Source: an uncultured Opitutales bacterium
Lineage (GTDB): Bacteria > Verrucomicrobiota > Verrucomicrobiia > Opitutales > Seribacteraceae
Direction of reading: 5' to 3'
DNA length: 64,000 nucleotides
Assembly (NCBI GenBank): GCA_943789375.1
Contig: CALSTX010000012.1
Location: 62,001 to 126,000, forward strand
Within the stretch, counting starts at the first letter, position 1. Every line of letters begins with the position of its first letter. Below, one piece after another: positions 1-10,588 of this stretch. The notes beneath the pieces were generated by a model. The model worked only from the letters and a program-made list of their open reading frames with translations. It was not told the DNA's origin and did not search any database. A program made the position numbers and the translations under genes.

Positions 1-2
1 AG

Positions 3-764
3 ACAGTTGTCCGATTACCCTTCCTTCCGAGTCAAAAGAAAATCAAAATTCTTCATCTGTCTGACCTCCACCTATCCCAAGCTACTTCAATCAATTATAT
101 TAAGCATAGTTTTGCGGAAGGATTAAAAGAAAAACCCCATGCCTGCATGATCACCGGTGATTTCATCACAGATCGCCCCAATGATGAACAACTCGATGCC
201 CTAAAAAATTGCCTGGCAAAAATTTCGAAAAAAGTACCAACTTTTGCATCGCTGGGGAATCATGACGGTGGCACATGGGCAGCAGCCCGTAGTGGATTCT
301 CTTCCCCGGAAAAGATAAAAAATGTTCTTAAAGCAGCTAAGGTCCGAATTCTCCACAACGAAAGAGCAAATACCTACCTCAATGGCCTACCTGTTACTGT
401 GACTGGACTTGGAGACATGTGGAATACAGAGTGCCTACCCAGGAAATGTATGGCAAGAATTGGGTCCGACCAGAGAAGAAGACCACACCTAAATATTCTG
501 CTTTCCCATAATCCAGACACAAAAAACCTTGTGAATGAATACGATTGGGCCCTGATGTTAAGTGGCCATACCCATGGTGGTCAGTTCAGGATTCCTTTCT
601 CAAATTACGCACCCCTGGCTCCAGTTTCAGATTTATCCCATACCGAGGGCTTACAAGATTTTCACGGACGGCCTCATTTCATTACCCGTGGGATTGGTAG
701 CCTGTACGGGGTTCGTGTAAATTGCCGGCCGGAAGCAAGTATCTTGGAACTTTCTCGGAGCTAG
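3..764 (+). CDS. Metallophosphoesterase, YkuE/YaeI-like (5' end outside window)
   Basis: The reading frame is open to the left edge, so the gene starts upstream. Seen: the phosphoesterase metal motif LSDLHLS near base 60, GDFITD (GD motif) at base 150, GNHDG (GNHD motif) at base 258 and a C-terminal GHTHGGQ at about base 565. These are the five-block metal-binding signature of calcineurin-like phosphoesterases. The GHTHGGQ ending and small size fit the YkuE/YaeI group, which acts on lipid-linked phosphate or pyrophosphate esters at the membrane. Any N-terminal membrane segment would lie outside the window. The aat gene follows after 14 bp on the same strand, so they may be co-transcribed. The family is secure and the substrate is inferred. 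Confidence 0.85.
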   Translation, partial: TVVRLPFLPSQKKIKILHLSDLHLSQATSINYIKHSFAEGLKEKPHACMITGDFITDRPNDEQLDALKNCLAKISKKVPTFASLGNHDGGTWAAARSGFSSPEKIKNVLKAAKVRILHNERANTYLNGLPVTVTGLGDMWNTECLPRKCMARIGSDQRRRPHLNILLSHNPDTKNLVNEYDWALMLSGHTHGGQFRIPFSNYAPLAPVSDLSHTEGLQDFHGRPHFITRGIGSLYGVRVNCRPEASILELSRS

Positions 765-778
765 TCCCTATTACTTAA

Positions 779-1474
779 ATGATTACCCTTCTGGATGAGG
801 ATGAACCCAGATGGTTTCCCAACCCGATTGAAGCGGATGATGAAGGCCTGGTTGCTGTGAGTGAAAAACTTGGGACGGAAAGGTTAATCGAAGCCTATAC
901 CCGTGGAATTTTTCCCTGGATGAAAATGGATTACGACCCTCACTTTTGGTGCTGGTTTTCTCCGAATCCTCGGATGGTTTTATTCCCAAATAAGTTTAAG
1001 ATTTCAAAAAGTTTACAACGGGTTCGTAAAAGTAAGAAATTTGATATCAGAATTGATCAGGGTTTTACCGAAACGATGGAAGCCTGCGCTAAAGCAAGAA
1101 GGCCAAACCAAGAATCTACATGGATTGAAAAAGATATGATTCAAGATTATGCAAAGCTCCATTCTCAAGGTATCGCCCACTCAATTGAAGCATTTTCGGA
1201 CGGGAAAAGAGTGGGGGGTCTTTATGGTTTGGCTTTGGGGCGAGTATTTTGTGGTGAATCTATGTTTCATACCAAAGCGGATGCCTCCAAGCTATGCCTT
1301 GCCCACCTTGTAGAGATTGCAGAAACTCATGGTATATCTTTGATTGATTGCCAAGTACATACATCCCACCTCGAAAGCTTGGGAGCACTGGAAATCCCGC
1401 GATTGGAATATCTAAAACTTCTTCAGGATTCCATGGCATCCATAGAATCGATTGTGGACTGGTCCAATATCTAA
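779..1474 (+). CDS. aat: Leucyl/phenylalanyl-tRNA--protein transferase
   Basis: This enzyme adds Leu or Phe from aminoacyl-tRNA to proteins with N-terminal Arg or Lys, marking them for ClpS/ClpAP degradation (bacterial N-end rule). The 231-residue length is normal. The family hallmark GIFPWM is at residues 43-48, followed by WFSPNPRMVLFP, and later by GGLYGLALGRVFCGESMF in the acyl-transferase fold. The ATG start lies 14 bp after the phosphoesterase. QueF begins 50 bp downstream on the same strand. Nothing looks truncated. Confidence 0.95.
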   Translation: MITLLDEDEPRWFPNPIEADDEGLVAVSEKLGTERLIEAYTRGIFPWMKMDYDPHFWCWFSPNPRMVLFPNKFKISKSLQRVRKSKKFDIRIDQGFTETMEACAKARRPNQESTWIEKDMIQDYAKLHSQGIAHSIEAFSDGKRVGGLYGLALGRVFCGESMFHTKADASKLCLAHLVEIAETHGISLIDCQVHTSHLESLGALEIPRLEYLKLLQDSMASIESIVDWSNI

Positions 1475-1524
1475 CATGCTTCAAGGTTGCTCCAAGCTTA
1501 TAAAAATGAGAAAGTGAGATTCAT

Positions 1525-2792
<1,268 letters not shown>

Positions 2793-2796
2793 AGAA

Positions 2797-3447
2797 ATGA
2801 GCAAGGAGGAAAATCCGTGGGATTTACTAAAAGTATGGTTTCCTGACCTAGACAAAGGCTCCTGGTCTCAATTGGAAGAATATATAACCCTTCTTCGGGA
2901 ATGGAATGCCAAGATAAACTTAGTGTCCCGAAAAGATACAGACCGCCTCGAAACCAAGCACCTCGCTCACTGCTTAACCATTACCAAGTTTCTTAGGCTT
3001 ATGCCTAAAGCCCGCCTGCTTGATGTGGGAACAGGAGGTGGACTACCGGGTATACCTTTGGCTATTTGCTACCCACAGGCAAAGTTTACCCTGCTTGATT
3101 CCATTGGAAAAAAAGTAATGGTGGTCGAGGACATGGTGGAACGACTTGGACTTACCAATGTGGAAGTAAAGCGAGGTCGTGTAGAAGAATTACCGAGAAA
3201 AAAATCGTATGATTTTATCATTGGCCGTGCGGTTACTTCCTTGCCTACATTTTTTGGTTGGGTGCAAAATAAAGTGAGTAAGGGAGCCAAGCATTCCCCT
3301 GCTAATGGGATTTTATACTTAAAGGGAGGGGATTACTGCGAAGAACTTAAAACCTCAGGCTTGCATCCTGCCAAAATTTGGAATCTTGACAAAATTCTCC
3401 CCGAAGCTGAGCTTGGAGAGAAGTATCTGATTCATTTTAAAATTTAG
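2797..3447 (+). CDS. rsmG: 16S rRNA (guanine-527-N7) methyltransferase RsmG
   Basis: RsmG (GidB) methylates N7 of G527 in 16S rRNA using SAM. Loss of this activity gives low-level streptomycin resistance in other bacteria. The 216-residue protein shows the family start [13 protein letters not shown], the HLAHCL segment and the SAM-binding loop [17 protein letters not shown] at about residues 73-89, then [10 protein letters not shown]. It lies 4 bp after kdsA and its final codons overlap the convergent sucD end by 4 bp. In many bacteria rsmG sits beside mnmG or parAB, but here it does not. Confidence 0.95.
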   Translation: MSKEENPWDLLKVWFPDLDKGSWSQLEEYITLLREWNAKINLVSRKDTDRLETKHLAHCLTITKFLRLMPKARLLDVGTGGGLPGIPLAICYPQAKFTLLDSIGKKVMVVEDMVERLGLTNVEVKRGRVEELPRKKSYDFIIGRAVTSLPTFFGWVQNKVSKGAKHSPANGILYLKGGDYCEELKTSGLHPAKIWNLDKILPEAELGEKYLIHFKI

Positions 3448-4319
3448 GGATTCCAGACCTTAAACAGAGCATCCGCAATGTGCGAAGGTGTCTCAGCCAC
3501 AGAAATACCAGCGTCCAGTAAAGCTTCCACTTTAGCCTCGGCAGTTCCTTTCCCGCCCGAAACAATGGCTCCAGCATGGCCCATACGACGACCTGGAGGT
3601 GCAGTGCGTCCGGCAATAAAGGCGGCACAAGGTTTGTCTACATTATCTTTGATGAAGGCTGCTGCCTCTTCTTCAGCAGTTCCACCAATTTCACCAATAA
3701 GAATAATAGCTTCAGTATCCGGATCTTCATGAAATAATTGCACCGCTTCCAAGTGACTAGTCCCATTGATCGGGTCACCGCCTATACCAATACAGGTGGA
3801 CTGACCATGCCCAGCACTGGTGATTTGCCATACCGCCTCATAGGTAAGGGTACCAGAGCGGGAGACAATACCGACTTTTCCTGGCTTATGAATATAACCA
3901 GGCATAATGCCAATTTTACACTCACCAGGTGTTATAATACCGGGACAATTTGGGCCAATTAAACGAGTATTGGAGGTGGCAAGTCGAGCCTTTACCTCAG
4001 CCATATCACGCACAGGAATTCCTTCAGTGATTGCAATCACCAAAGGAATTTCTGCATCGATAGCTTCCAGTATAGAGTCTGCTGCGAAAGGGGGAGGGAC
4101 ATAGATCGCCGCAACATTCGCACCTTCTTTGTCCACCGCATCTTGAACGGTATCAAATACAGGAACTGTATCCTGAAACTTTTGCCCTCCTTTGCCAGGG
4201 GTAACGCCAGCCACAACATTTGTGCCGTACTCCATGCATTGAGTGGTATGAAAACTTCCCGCACTTCCTGTGATTCCTTGAACCACTAAGCGGGTGTCTT
4301 TGTTTACTAAAACGCTCAT
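3444..4319 (-). CDS. sucD: Succinyl-CoA ligase, alpha subunit
   Basis: This is the CoA-binding and phosphohistidine subunit of the TCA-cycle enzyme that converts succinyl-CoA to succinate with NTP formation. The 291 residues match the family. Seen: an N-terminal Rossmann CoA-binding region ([19 protein letters not shown]), [21 protein letters not shown], and the phosphohistidine loop [17 protein letters not shown] near residue 245. It follows sucC by 25 bp on the minus strand, the usual sucCD order. It ends tail-to-tail with rsmG with a 4 bp overlap. Confidence 0.97.
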   Translation of the reverse strand: MSVLVNKDTRLVVQGITGSAGSFHTTQCMEYGTNVVAGVTPGKGGQKFQDTVPVFDTVQDAVDKEGANVAAIYVPPPFAADSILEAIDAEIPLVIAITEGIPVRDMAEVKARLATSNTRLIGPNCPGIITPGECKIGIMPGYIHKPGKVGIVSRSGTLTYEAVWQITSAGHGQSTCIGIGGDPINGTSHLEAVQLFHEDPDTEAIILIGEIGGTAEEEAAAFIKDNVDKPCAAFIAGRTAPPGRRMGHAGAIVSGGKGTAEAKVEALLDAGISVAETPSHIADALFKVWNP

Positions 4320-4344
4320 CTAAAAATATTTCCTTTCTTTGGGT

Positions 4345-5535
4345 TTAGGCTTCTGCAGCCAACTTAACAATTTTCTCAGCTGCTTCTGCAAGAGTATCAG
4401 CAGGCTCGAGAGCCAAGCCACTGTCTGCCAGAATTTGTTTTCCTTCCGCAACATTTGTACCTTCAAGGCGCACCACTAAGGGAACCTTCATGTCCAACTT
4501 ACGGGCGGCATTCACAATCCCGGTGGCGATGACATCACACTTCATGATTCCTCCAAAAATATTAACGAGGATGGCTTTAACTGTGTCATCAGAAACCAAA
4601 ATGCGAAACGCGTTTTCAACCTGTTCTTCATTGGCCCCTCCACCGACATCAAGGAAGTTTGCAGGGGATCCTCCGTAGTGTTTGATAATATCCATCGTAG
4701 CCATGGCTAGACCAGCGCCATTAACCATACAGGCAACATTACCATCCAGGGCGATGTAGTTAAGATCGAACTTAGAAGCTTCCACTTCTTTGGGATCCTC
4801 TTCGCTCAGATCACGAAGTTCAACCACATCTGGATGGCGAAATAAGGCATTGGCATCAAAATTAACCTTAGCATCCAAAGCAAGGACATCGCCAGAAGGT
4901 GTGGTAACTAGAGGATTAACTTCAACCTGAGAACAGTCTTTGGTCCAGAAAAAAGTATATAACCTAATGACAAGCTTCACGCATTGCTTGAAGGAATCAC
5001 CACTCAAGCCCAACCCAAATGCAATCTGACGGGCTTGGTAAGCACGTAGCCCCAAGGCTGGATCAACTAATACTTTTAAAATTTTCTCAGGTGAACTTTC
5101 TGCAACTTCCTCAATATCTACTCCACCTTCTGTGGAGGCAATTATTACAGGCATCGAGGTGGCACGATCCATGAGGACAGCCAGGTAATATTCTTTTTCA
5201 ATATCACAAGCCTCGGTGAAATAAACGGTGCCGACTTCCTTTCCTTCTTCACCCGTTTGATTGGTTACTAAAACATTGCCCAACATGGCTTGTGCTTTTT
5301 CTTTGGCAACAGCAGCATCAGACACCACATGAACGCCTCCTTTGAAACCGTTCGTAAAGGTTCCCTTCCCTCGTCCGCCCGCATGTATTTGGGCTTTTAC
5401 AACAATCGGTTCACCTTGGGGTAAAGCCGACAGGGCTTGATCAAATTCTTGCTCGTTTTGGGCGACAGTTCCATTTGGCACTGCTACGCCGGCATCGGCA
5501 AAGAGTTCCTTTGCTTGGTATTCGTGGATATTCAT
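4345..5535 (-). CDS. sucC: Succinyl-CoA ligase [ADP/GDP-forming], beta subunit
   Basis: This is the ATP-grasp subunit that pairs with SucD and holds the nucleotide site. The chosen ATG gives the family N-terminus [20 protein letters not shown]. An in-frame start 45 bp upstream would add a 15-residue hydrophobic leader not seen in the family. The resulting 396 residues are typical. Seen: [30 protein letters not shown], the [18 protein letters not shown] segment and [13 protein letters not shown]. The gene diverges from the MFS transporter gene, with about 200 bp between them. Confidence 0.97.
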   Translation of the reverse strand: MNIHEYQAKELFADAGVAVPNGTVAQNEQEFDQALSALPQGEPIVVKAQIHAGGRGKGTFTNGFKGGVHVVSDAAVAKEKAQAMLGNVLVTNQTGEEGKEVGTVYFTEACDIEKEYYLAVLMDRATSMPVIIASTEGGVDIEEVAESSPEKILKVLVDPALGLRAYQARQIAFGLGLSGDSFKQCVKLVIRLYTFFWTKDCSQVEVNPLVTTPSGDVLALDAKVNFDANALFRHPDVVELRDLSEEDPKEVEASKFDLNYIALDGNVACMVNGAGLAMATMDIIKHYGGSPANFLDVGGGANEEQVENAFRILVSDDTVKAILVNIFGGIMKCDVIATGIVNAARKLDMKVPLVVRLEGTNVAEGKQILADSGLALEPADTLAEAAEKIVKLAAEA

Positions 5536-5645
5536 GAGAGTAAAAATGAACCACTCTGACATGGAAACGCATACGATCAAGTCTTTAAAATATTAAAATC
5601 TATAGTAAAGATTAATGAAAAGAAAACTAAAACAGAAGAAACGGC

Positions 5646-5663
5646 TTGCCTGTTCTCAGGCAA
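5646..5663. repeat. Inverted repeat in the sucC/MFS divergent spacer
   Basis: A perfect 7 bp inverted repeat (TTGCCTG, loop ttct, CAGGCAA) lies in the 200 bp spacer between the divergent sucC and MFS genes. It has no T-run on either side, so it does not look like a terminator. It may be an operator or simply a 5' leader hairpin of the MFS transcript. Only the symmetry itself is seen. Confidence 0.35.
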
Positions 5664-5735
5664 CCTCGTTTGCAATGAGATTGCCGAATGATCTTGTCAC
5701 CCGAAAAATAGAGCCAATCCTCATCTCATCACTGA

Positions 5736-7085
5736 ATGAAACCAAACATGGATAGAATAGCAGATGGAAACTTAAAGCGATTCATTTGCTTCCGAATGTT
5801 TTTTAATGCCCGCTTTTATTATCCGGTTTATGCCCTTTTATTTCTAGAGCATGGACTGACCTGGGAAGAATTTGGAATTCTCAATGGAATCTGGGCAATC
5901 ACAATTATTTGCCTTGAAGTACCATCCGGTGCCCTTGCTGACACTGTAGGCAGGAAAAAGCTGATCGTATTTGCAGCCTTTTGCATGCTCTTTGAAATGG
6001 GTACTCTATTACTCGCACCCATGAATGGGGGAAGTTTGGTCTTTACCTTATTTGCCTTGAATCGAATCGTCAGTGGGGTGGCTGAAGCTGCTGTTAGTGG
6101 GGCAGATGAAGCCCTTGCTTTTGACTCACTGAAAGAAGCAGGTCGGGAAAAAGAATGGGGGCAAGCCCTCGAGAAAGCACAACGGTTTACCTCCCTCGCT
6201 TTCTTCTTTGCCATGATGACAGGCTCCGCCTTTTACGATGCGTCTTTTATTAACAGCATTCTGCAGTGGAGTGGAATCACTTTTGAATTTTCACCCCAAA
6301 CCTTGGTAAAAGCACCGATTTTGCTCACCCTTCTTTCATCGTTTGTAGTTATTTTTGCCGCGGTTGGTATGAAAGATAACTTTAAAAAACCCCAGGGCTC
6401 AACAATGACAACCATGCGGGTTGCGTTTAATAAAACCATCCTTGCCGGAGGTTGGGTGTGGAAATCCGCGCTTCCCTTTGGCATTCTGCTCGCCTGTATG
6501 GCACTCGATAATGTGATTAGGCAGTTTCTAACCATTGCCAGTGCATATTGGAGTGCCATCGACCTTCCCCTTGCTACTTTTGGGCTAGTCGCATCCGGGA
6601 TGTCACTCATGGGCGTTTTCATTCCTCGCCTTGCTCGCATACTCGCCGACAGGTTAAAACCCAGCACCAACTTTATCCTTTTAAGTGCAGTACTTATTAT
6701 TGGATTGCTCGGACTTGCTGAAGCTATACCGATTTGGGGGATATTTCCAGCAGCCCTTCTTTACGCAGTCATGCAGTGCATGAATTATTTAGCAAGTCGC
6801 TACCTTAATGAACACTCCCCTTCGGATAAGCGTGCAACAGTGCTCAGCTTTCGCGGGCTTTCCACAAATTTAGCTTATGGGGGAGCATCCTTGCTTTACT
6901 CTGGATTGATTGCATGGATTAAACTAGATGGGGAACTTGCTGCAACGAGTGAGGATAGTGTTGAAGTTTTAGCTTTTCTTGCTTCTCTCCAGTGGTTCCC
7001 TGCTTACTTTGCTATATCAACTGTTGCTGTACTTGTAATTTTTCGGGCTCGCTTTCCAAATGTTCAAAGACAGGAAATTACTTGA
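5736..7085 (+). CDS. Major facilitator superfamily transporter
   Basis: This 449-residue membrane protein has about 12 hydrophobic segments. The loop between helices 2 and 3 carries the MFS motif A variant GALADTVGRKK (about residues 66-76) and is preceded by EVPS. A charged central loop at about residues 130-145 (EAGREKEWGQALEKAQR) and the second-half loop ARILADRLKP give the usual two six-helix halves. Substrate cannot be told: drug efflux and sugar or metabolite export are equally possible. It stands alone, divergent from sucC. A second in-frame ATG 12 bp downstream is an alternative start. Confidence 0.85.
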   Translation: MKPNMDRIADGNLKRFICFRMFFNARFYYPVYALLFLEHGLTWEEFGILNGIWAITIICLEVPSGALADTVGRKKLIVFAAFCMLFEMGTLLLAPMNGGSLVFTLFALNRIVSGVAEAAVSGADEALAFDSLKEAGREKEWGQALEKAQRFTSLAFFFAMMTGSAFYDASFINSILQWSGITFEFSPQTLVKAPILLTLLSSFVVIFAAVGMKDNFKKPQGSTMTTMRVAFNKTILAGGWVWKSALPFGILLACMALDNVIRQFLTIASAYWSAIDLPLATFGLVASGMSLMGVFIPRLARILADRLKPSTNFILLSAVLIIGLLGLAEAIPIWGIFPAALLYAVMQCMNYLASRYLNEHSPSDKRATVLSFRGLSTNLAYGGASLLYSGLIAWIKLDGELAATSEDSVEVLAFLASLQWFPAYFAISTVAVLVIFRARFPNVQRQEIT

Positions 7086-7113
7086 GTCTAGGTATTTAAA
7101 AATCCCTTAAGCT

Positions 7114-7413
7114 TTACACTAGCAATGCTTGATCATCGATTGAAAAACCAAATGAATAATCTTTCTCAGCGTAAGCTAATGAAAATTCGGAAAGGTCATA
7201 TTGCTCCCACCTGGAAAGCCACCGGTTCCAGTGATAAAGTTTAGTAATTTCTGTATCTAAATTATTTTTCCTGCAAACATAGTCGAACATGGAAAATGCT
7301 TGCTCAAGATCAAGTGCCATAAAGTATTTCACCGACAAACCCACACAATCAGAAAGACGGAAATGAATCCGAAATTCAGTAAGAGAGGGTTCTAGTTTTT
7401 TTTTCTTAGGCAT
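7114..7413 (-). CDS. Hypothetical protein, 99 residues
   Basis: I do not recognise this protein. It starts with a lysine-rich MPKKKKLEP and is rich in aromatic residues in its second half (YHWNRWLSRWEQYDLSEF). It has no signal peptide or membrane segment. The composition looks protein-like (varied hydrophobic and charged residues, plausible amphipathic helix AFSMFDYVCRKNNLD). It sits convergent to the MFS gene at the edge of an AT-rich stretch. It is probably a real small cytoplasmic protein, possibly strain-specific. Confidence 0.55.
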   Translation of the reverse strand: MPKKKKLEPSLTEFRIHFRLSDCVGLSVKYFMALDLEQAFSMFDYVCRKNNLDTEITKLYHWNRWLSRWEQYDLSEFSLAYAEKDYSFGFSIDDQALLV

Positions 7414-8038
7414 ACTTCTCTAAAATAGACGGTATTGTACATTTTATCCATGAAATAATGAACTTTTTTGCATAAGACTAATAATATTCCTATTTTTCAT
7501 TGTTTGATCCATGAAGAATCTCATTCTTCCGATTGATAAACATGGAAAACATCAGAGTTTGGTTTCACGCCCTTCGTTACTTTTAAAATAGATTTGGCTT
7601 TATGCTCAAATATACCGTCATACAAAAAAGTTTCCCATGACCAAGAGGCTGAAGTCGTGTAGATGTAAAATTCTATGTTTTGACTTATATAAACATGAAG
7701 ATGTAAAGAAGGGAGATGAGCGGAATCATAAGAATTCATATTTTAAAAGGATGATTTTGATCTTTCCTAAAAACGCCTTGCGATTAAGCAAAATTAAACA
7801 AGATCCAGGATCCTGTGGTCGCGATGGAGAGTATAAAAATAAGAGAGAGTATGTTATTTATCATAGTAATTCATAAAGTACACTTATATAAATACACCAA
7901 ATACATACTTAGTCAAAAAATATGTAAAGTATTTTTTGTCTCATAAAAAATTAGCCTAGTGGGTTGCGGAAAAACAAGAGCACAATGCTTAAATAAGCAC
8001 TTTAAGAAGGGCTATTAAGCAAAAAGAAATGTTAAACT
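7414..8038. other. AT-rich stretch with little recognisable coding content
   Basis: About 625 bp that is visibly richer in A and T than its neighbours. A 72-codon minus-strand ORF at 7521-7739 has a plausible protein-like section (ASWSWETFLYDGIFEHKAK), and an in-frame stop lies just upstream of its ATG. An opposed plus-strand ORF at 7637-7876 looks like chance. A short inverted repeat (TGCTTA aa TAAGCA) lies near 7987-8000, close to the mgtE 3' end. No RNA gene, transposase or promoter could be recognised with confidence. Confidence 0.5.
7521..7739 (-). CDS. Possible small ORF, 72 residues, no known family
   Basis: This is an open frame running from an ATG that directly follows an in-frame stop to the end codon at 7521. 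The protein is aromatic and lacks a signal peptide. I do not recognise any domain. It may be a real small gene, a decayed remnant or a chance ORF in AT-rich DNA. The other small ORF of this stretch (7114-7413) is on the same strand about 107 bp away, so the two could belong to one accessory insertion. Low certainty. Confidence 0.25.
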   Translation of the reverse strand: MNSYDSAHLPSLHLHVYISQNIEFYIYTTSASWSWETFLYDGIFEHKAKSILKVTKGVKPNSDVFHVYQSEE

Positions 8039-9442
8039 TTAGAGTAAAAAGGAGGAAGCCAAGCTCAGAAAAGCAAAGAATCCGACGACATCTGTGATGG
8101 TGGTGACAAAAACACCAGAAGCAATCGCTGGATCAATGCGAAACTTATCAAGCAATATAGGTAGAGCCACCCCCGCGATCCCGGCAACCACTAGGTTGAT
8201 AATCATCGCCCCTGCAATAATGAGCCCCAAGAGATATGAATTGTTTAAGTGATTAAACCAATACAGCGTCACCAAACCGGCCAAAACCGCAAACAAGCAA
8301 CCGTTTAACAACCCAACCACCAATTCCTTTCGAATAGTTCGAAAGGTGTTATAAGGTGTGAGTTCCTTAGTAGCCAATGCTCTCACGGTTATCGTTAAAG
8401 TTTGGGTTCCCGCATTCCCCCCCATCGATGCAACAATGGGCATCAGAACAGCCAACGCCACCATTTCTTCCAAGGTTGCATCGAACATCCCAATCACAAG
8501 AGAGGCAAGGATGGCGGTGCCTAGATTGACCAACAACCAAGTGAAACGTTTAGCGGACGACTGAAAGACACCATCATCAACGGTTTCTTCCCCTACCCCA
8601 CCAAGGCGCAAGACATCTTCCTCAAATTCTTCTCGTGCAACCTCCATCACATCGTCCACGGTAATCATTCCAATAAGATGTCCATCGGAGTCAACGACTC
8701 CAGCAGTCGTCAGATCGTATTTTTCAAAAAGCAAGGCCACTTCTTCCTGGACCATATTGGCAGGAACAATGACTTGAGTATCATCACAAATCTCACGCAT
8801 CAGGGTTGGTCGAGGGGAGCGTAAAATCCGGGAAAGTGAAATTACGCCGCTAGGGTTAATTGCATCATCGACAACAAAAACATCGAGAAATTCATCAGGT
8901 AAATCTTCTTCATCGCGCAAATAATCGATGGTTTGTCCGACCGTCCAATTAACTCCAACAGAAACAAAATCAGTCTGCATTCTTCGGCCGGCTGAGTCTT
9001 CCGGGTAAGCCAAGCCGACCTGAATATCCAGCCTCTCATCATCTGGTACTTCACTGAGAATTTCTTCCCTCTCAGTTTCATCCATATCCTCAAGGACTTG
9101 TACGGCTTCATCGGAGTCCATCTCCGTTATCGCTTCCGCTACTTCTTTGGGCGAGAGGGAATCGGTCACCTCCTTACGCAAGTGATCTTCCAGTTCGAAC
9201 AGTAAATCCGGATCAAGTTCAACTTTCACCAAGTCGAGCAATCGTTTTCTAAGGTTACCGGAAATTAGGCCAAAGGCATCCGCAAGATCGGAATGGTGAA
9301 AGCTCTCCACTTGGGCAAGAACCGCCTGATTACTACCCTCATTCAGCAAACGAACCAGGTCATCAAAGCGAGTAGATATCTCCTCGGAATTCTCGGGGTC
9401 AATGCGGTGAATCACATCTTGGTTGTCCTTGGTGGCTTGCAT
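8039..9442 (-). CDS. mgtE: Magnesium transporter MgtE
   Basis: MgtE is a Mg2+-gated channel for Mg2+ uptake. From the ATG at 9442 (MQATKDNQDVIHRID) the protein has 467 residues, close to the family. An in-frame TTG at 9544 would extend it. Seen in order: the acidic MgtE N-domain with EMDSDEAVQVLEDMDETEREEIL, two CBS domains ending near GHLIGMITVDDVMEV, and a C-terminal membrane domain of about five helices with ASMGGNAGTQTLT, the conserved pore segment. The C-terminal motif of a late helix (ASGVFVTTITDVVGFFAFL) is also typical. The M14-like hydrolase gene lies upstream on the same strand. Confidence 0.95.
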   Translation of the reverse strand: MQATKDNQDVIHRIDPENSEEISTRFDDLVRLLNEGSNQAVLAQVESFHHSDLADAFGLISGNLRKRLLDLVKVELDPDLLFELEDHLRKEVTDSLSPKEVAEAITEMDSDEAVQVLEDMDETEREEILSEVPDDERLDIQVGLAYPEDSAGRRMQTDFVSVGVNWTVGQTIDYLRDEEDLPDEFLDVFVVDDAINPSGVISLSRILRSPRPTLMREICDDTQVIVPANMVQEEVALLFEKYDLTTAGVVDSDGHLIGMITVDDVMEVAREEFEEDVLRLGGVGEETVDDGVFQSSAKRFTWLLVNLGTAILASLVIGMFDATLEEMVALAVLMPIVASMGGNAGTQTLTITVRALATKELTPYNTFRTIRKELVVGLLNGCLFAVLAGLVTLYWFNHLNNSYLLGLIIAGAMIINLVVAGIAGVALPILLDKFRIDPAIASGVFVTTITDVVGFFAFLSLASSFLL

Positions 9443-9551
9443 AAAAAGGGTTTTAAGAAAGAAAAGGAACCTTTGTTCCAAGGGAATAACTTTAATTTGC
9501 CAAAGTACTGAACTTTCTGCAATCGAAAAGCCTCGCTTGCCCAACTAAAGC

Positions 9552-10292
9552 CTATGAGGTCAGGGCAGCTTCGATCATACGAACCTGTGCATTTACCCTC
9601 ACTTCCAAATCAAGTTCAGAAGGAGTTTCCACAGTGTAGCTATGATCCGTGTGATTTTGAAATAAATAAAGCGCCTCTGGTAATTCATCAGCTAAAAAAT
9701 TACGGGGACGAGGACGAATAATGCCGTTTCGAACCTTTCTTTTCTCAATCGACTCGCGACTATCTCTGGGAATTAGCCCTTCCAAACCTTGTAACATTTT
9801 CTCACCCCTTGCCTTGGACCGAGGGCCTCGGGTTAATTCGTATAAATAAGCTCCGTCCGCGTCATAATCTTCATGCAAGTTGAGGATCAAATGAAATTTC
9901 ATGTTTTGAATACGATTTTGGATCGCCGCCGTTAAGGCACTTTTCCCCCCTCCCCATAAGCGATTTAGGTCACCACCGGTTTGGCAGAAACGTGAATTCT
10001 CCTCCATGCCCCATGGGTTTAAACAGGGAAATAAACGGAGAGGTAAAGTCGCGAGATTCCTCACATTTTTTTCCGCCCAGCAAAGTAACCCCTGTACCGC
10101 CCCCACCTCATCCCCATGGATGCCTGCGGAAAGATAAATCCCACGATTCCCGGAGCAGGCAGGAGAAATAATTTCATAGATTTTATATCCATCAAAGCGG
10201 GAAACTGGTATCATTTTCAGTCCTGCCTCCAGCGATACGGCACGCCACCTTTTAAGAAGATGACGATACTTATGAGCGTTTGCTAGGTTCAT
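9552..10292 (-). CDS. M14-like zinc hydrolase (succinylglutamate desuccinylase/aspartoacylase type)
   Basis: This 246-residue protein has the zinc-binding pair HGDEVGA (H-x-x-E) after LSAGI and the third ligand in LNLHEDYDADGAY. It also has LFPCLNPWGMEENSR, typical of the AstE/AspA and M14 carboxypeptidase-like superfamily. Such enzymes cleave amide bonds of small acyl-amino acids or peptidoglycan-type peptides. The substrate here is unknown. No signal peptide is visible, so it is probably cytoplasmic. It lies about 110 bp upstream of the mgtE ATG on the same strand and may share a transcript. Confidence 0.8.
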   Translation of the reverse strand: MNLANAHKYRHLLKRWRAVSLEAGLKMIPVSRFDGYKIYEIISPACSGNRGIYLSAGIHGDEVGAVQGLLCWAEKNVRNLATLPLRLFPCLNPWGMEENSRFCQTGGDLNRLWGGGKSALTAAIQNRIQNMKFHLILNLHEDYDADGAYLYELTRGPRSKARGEKMLQGLEGLIPRDSRESIEKRKVRNGIIRPRPRNFLADELPEALYLFQNHTDHSYTVETPSELDLEVRVNAQVRMIEAALTS

Positions 10293-10588
10293 GATAAAAT
10301 GGGCGAAAATAACACCCTTCTTTTTGCCGCAGATTGCTTGGAGAAAGTGGACAAATTCCCCCGGGGTAAAAACCGATCTCTACGGCAAGACACTTGACTT
10401 CCTTTCCCTCTGCTAAGCATTCCTTTTAAAGAAGTAATAATATTGCAACCCATTTCATTTATATAAGAAGAACAGACTGTAGCAAAACCATCCTGCCTGA
10501 TAAATGAATTAAATCAATGCGGCTTTTACAATTACCTTGCCCAGGAAACTCATTTGACGAACACAGGAGTAAATGCAAGGTCTATTAT

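Noticed and set aside
1475-1524. preQ1 riboswitch before queF
   Set aside because: The leader is only 50 bp and contains no recognisable preQ1 aptamer stem-loop.
5646-5663. Terminator in the sucC/MFS spacer
   Set aside because: The hairpin has no T-run on either strand, so it is listed only as an inverted repeat.
7637-7876. Plus-strand ORF opposite the 72-residue minus-strand ORF
   Set aside because: Composition is rich in Lys, Arg and Cys and shows no protein-like pattern; it overlaps the better candidate and is AT-driven.
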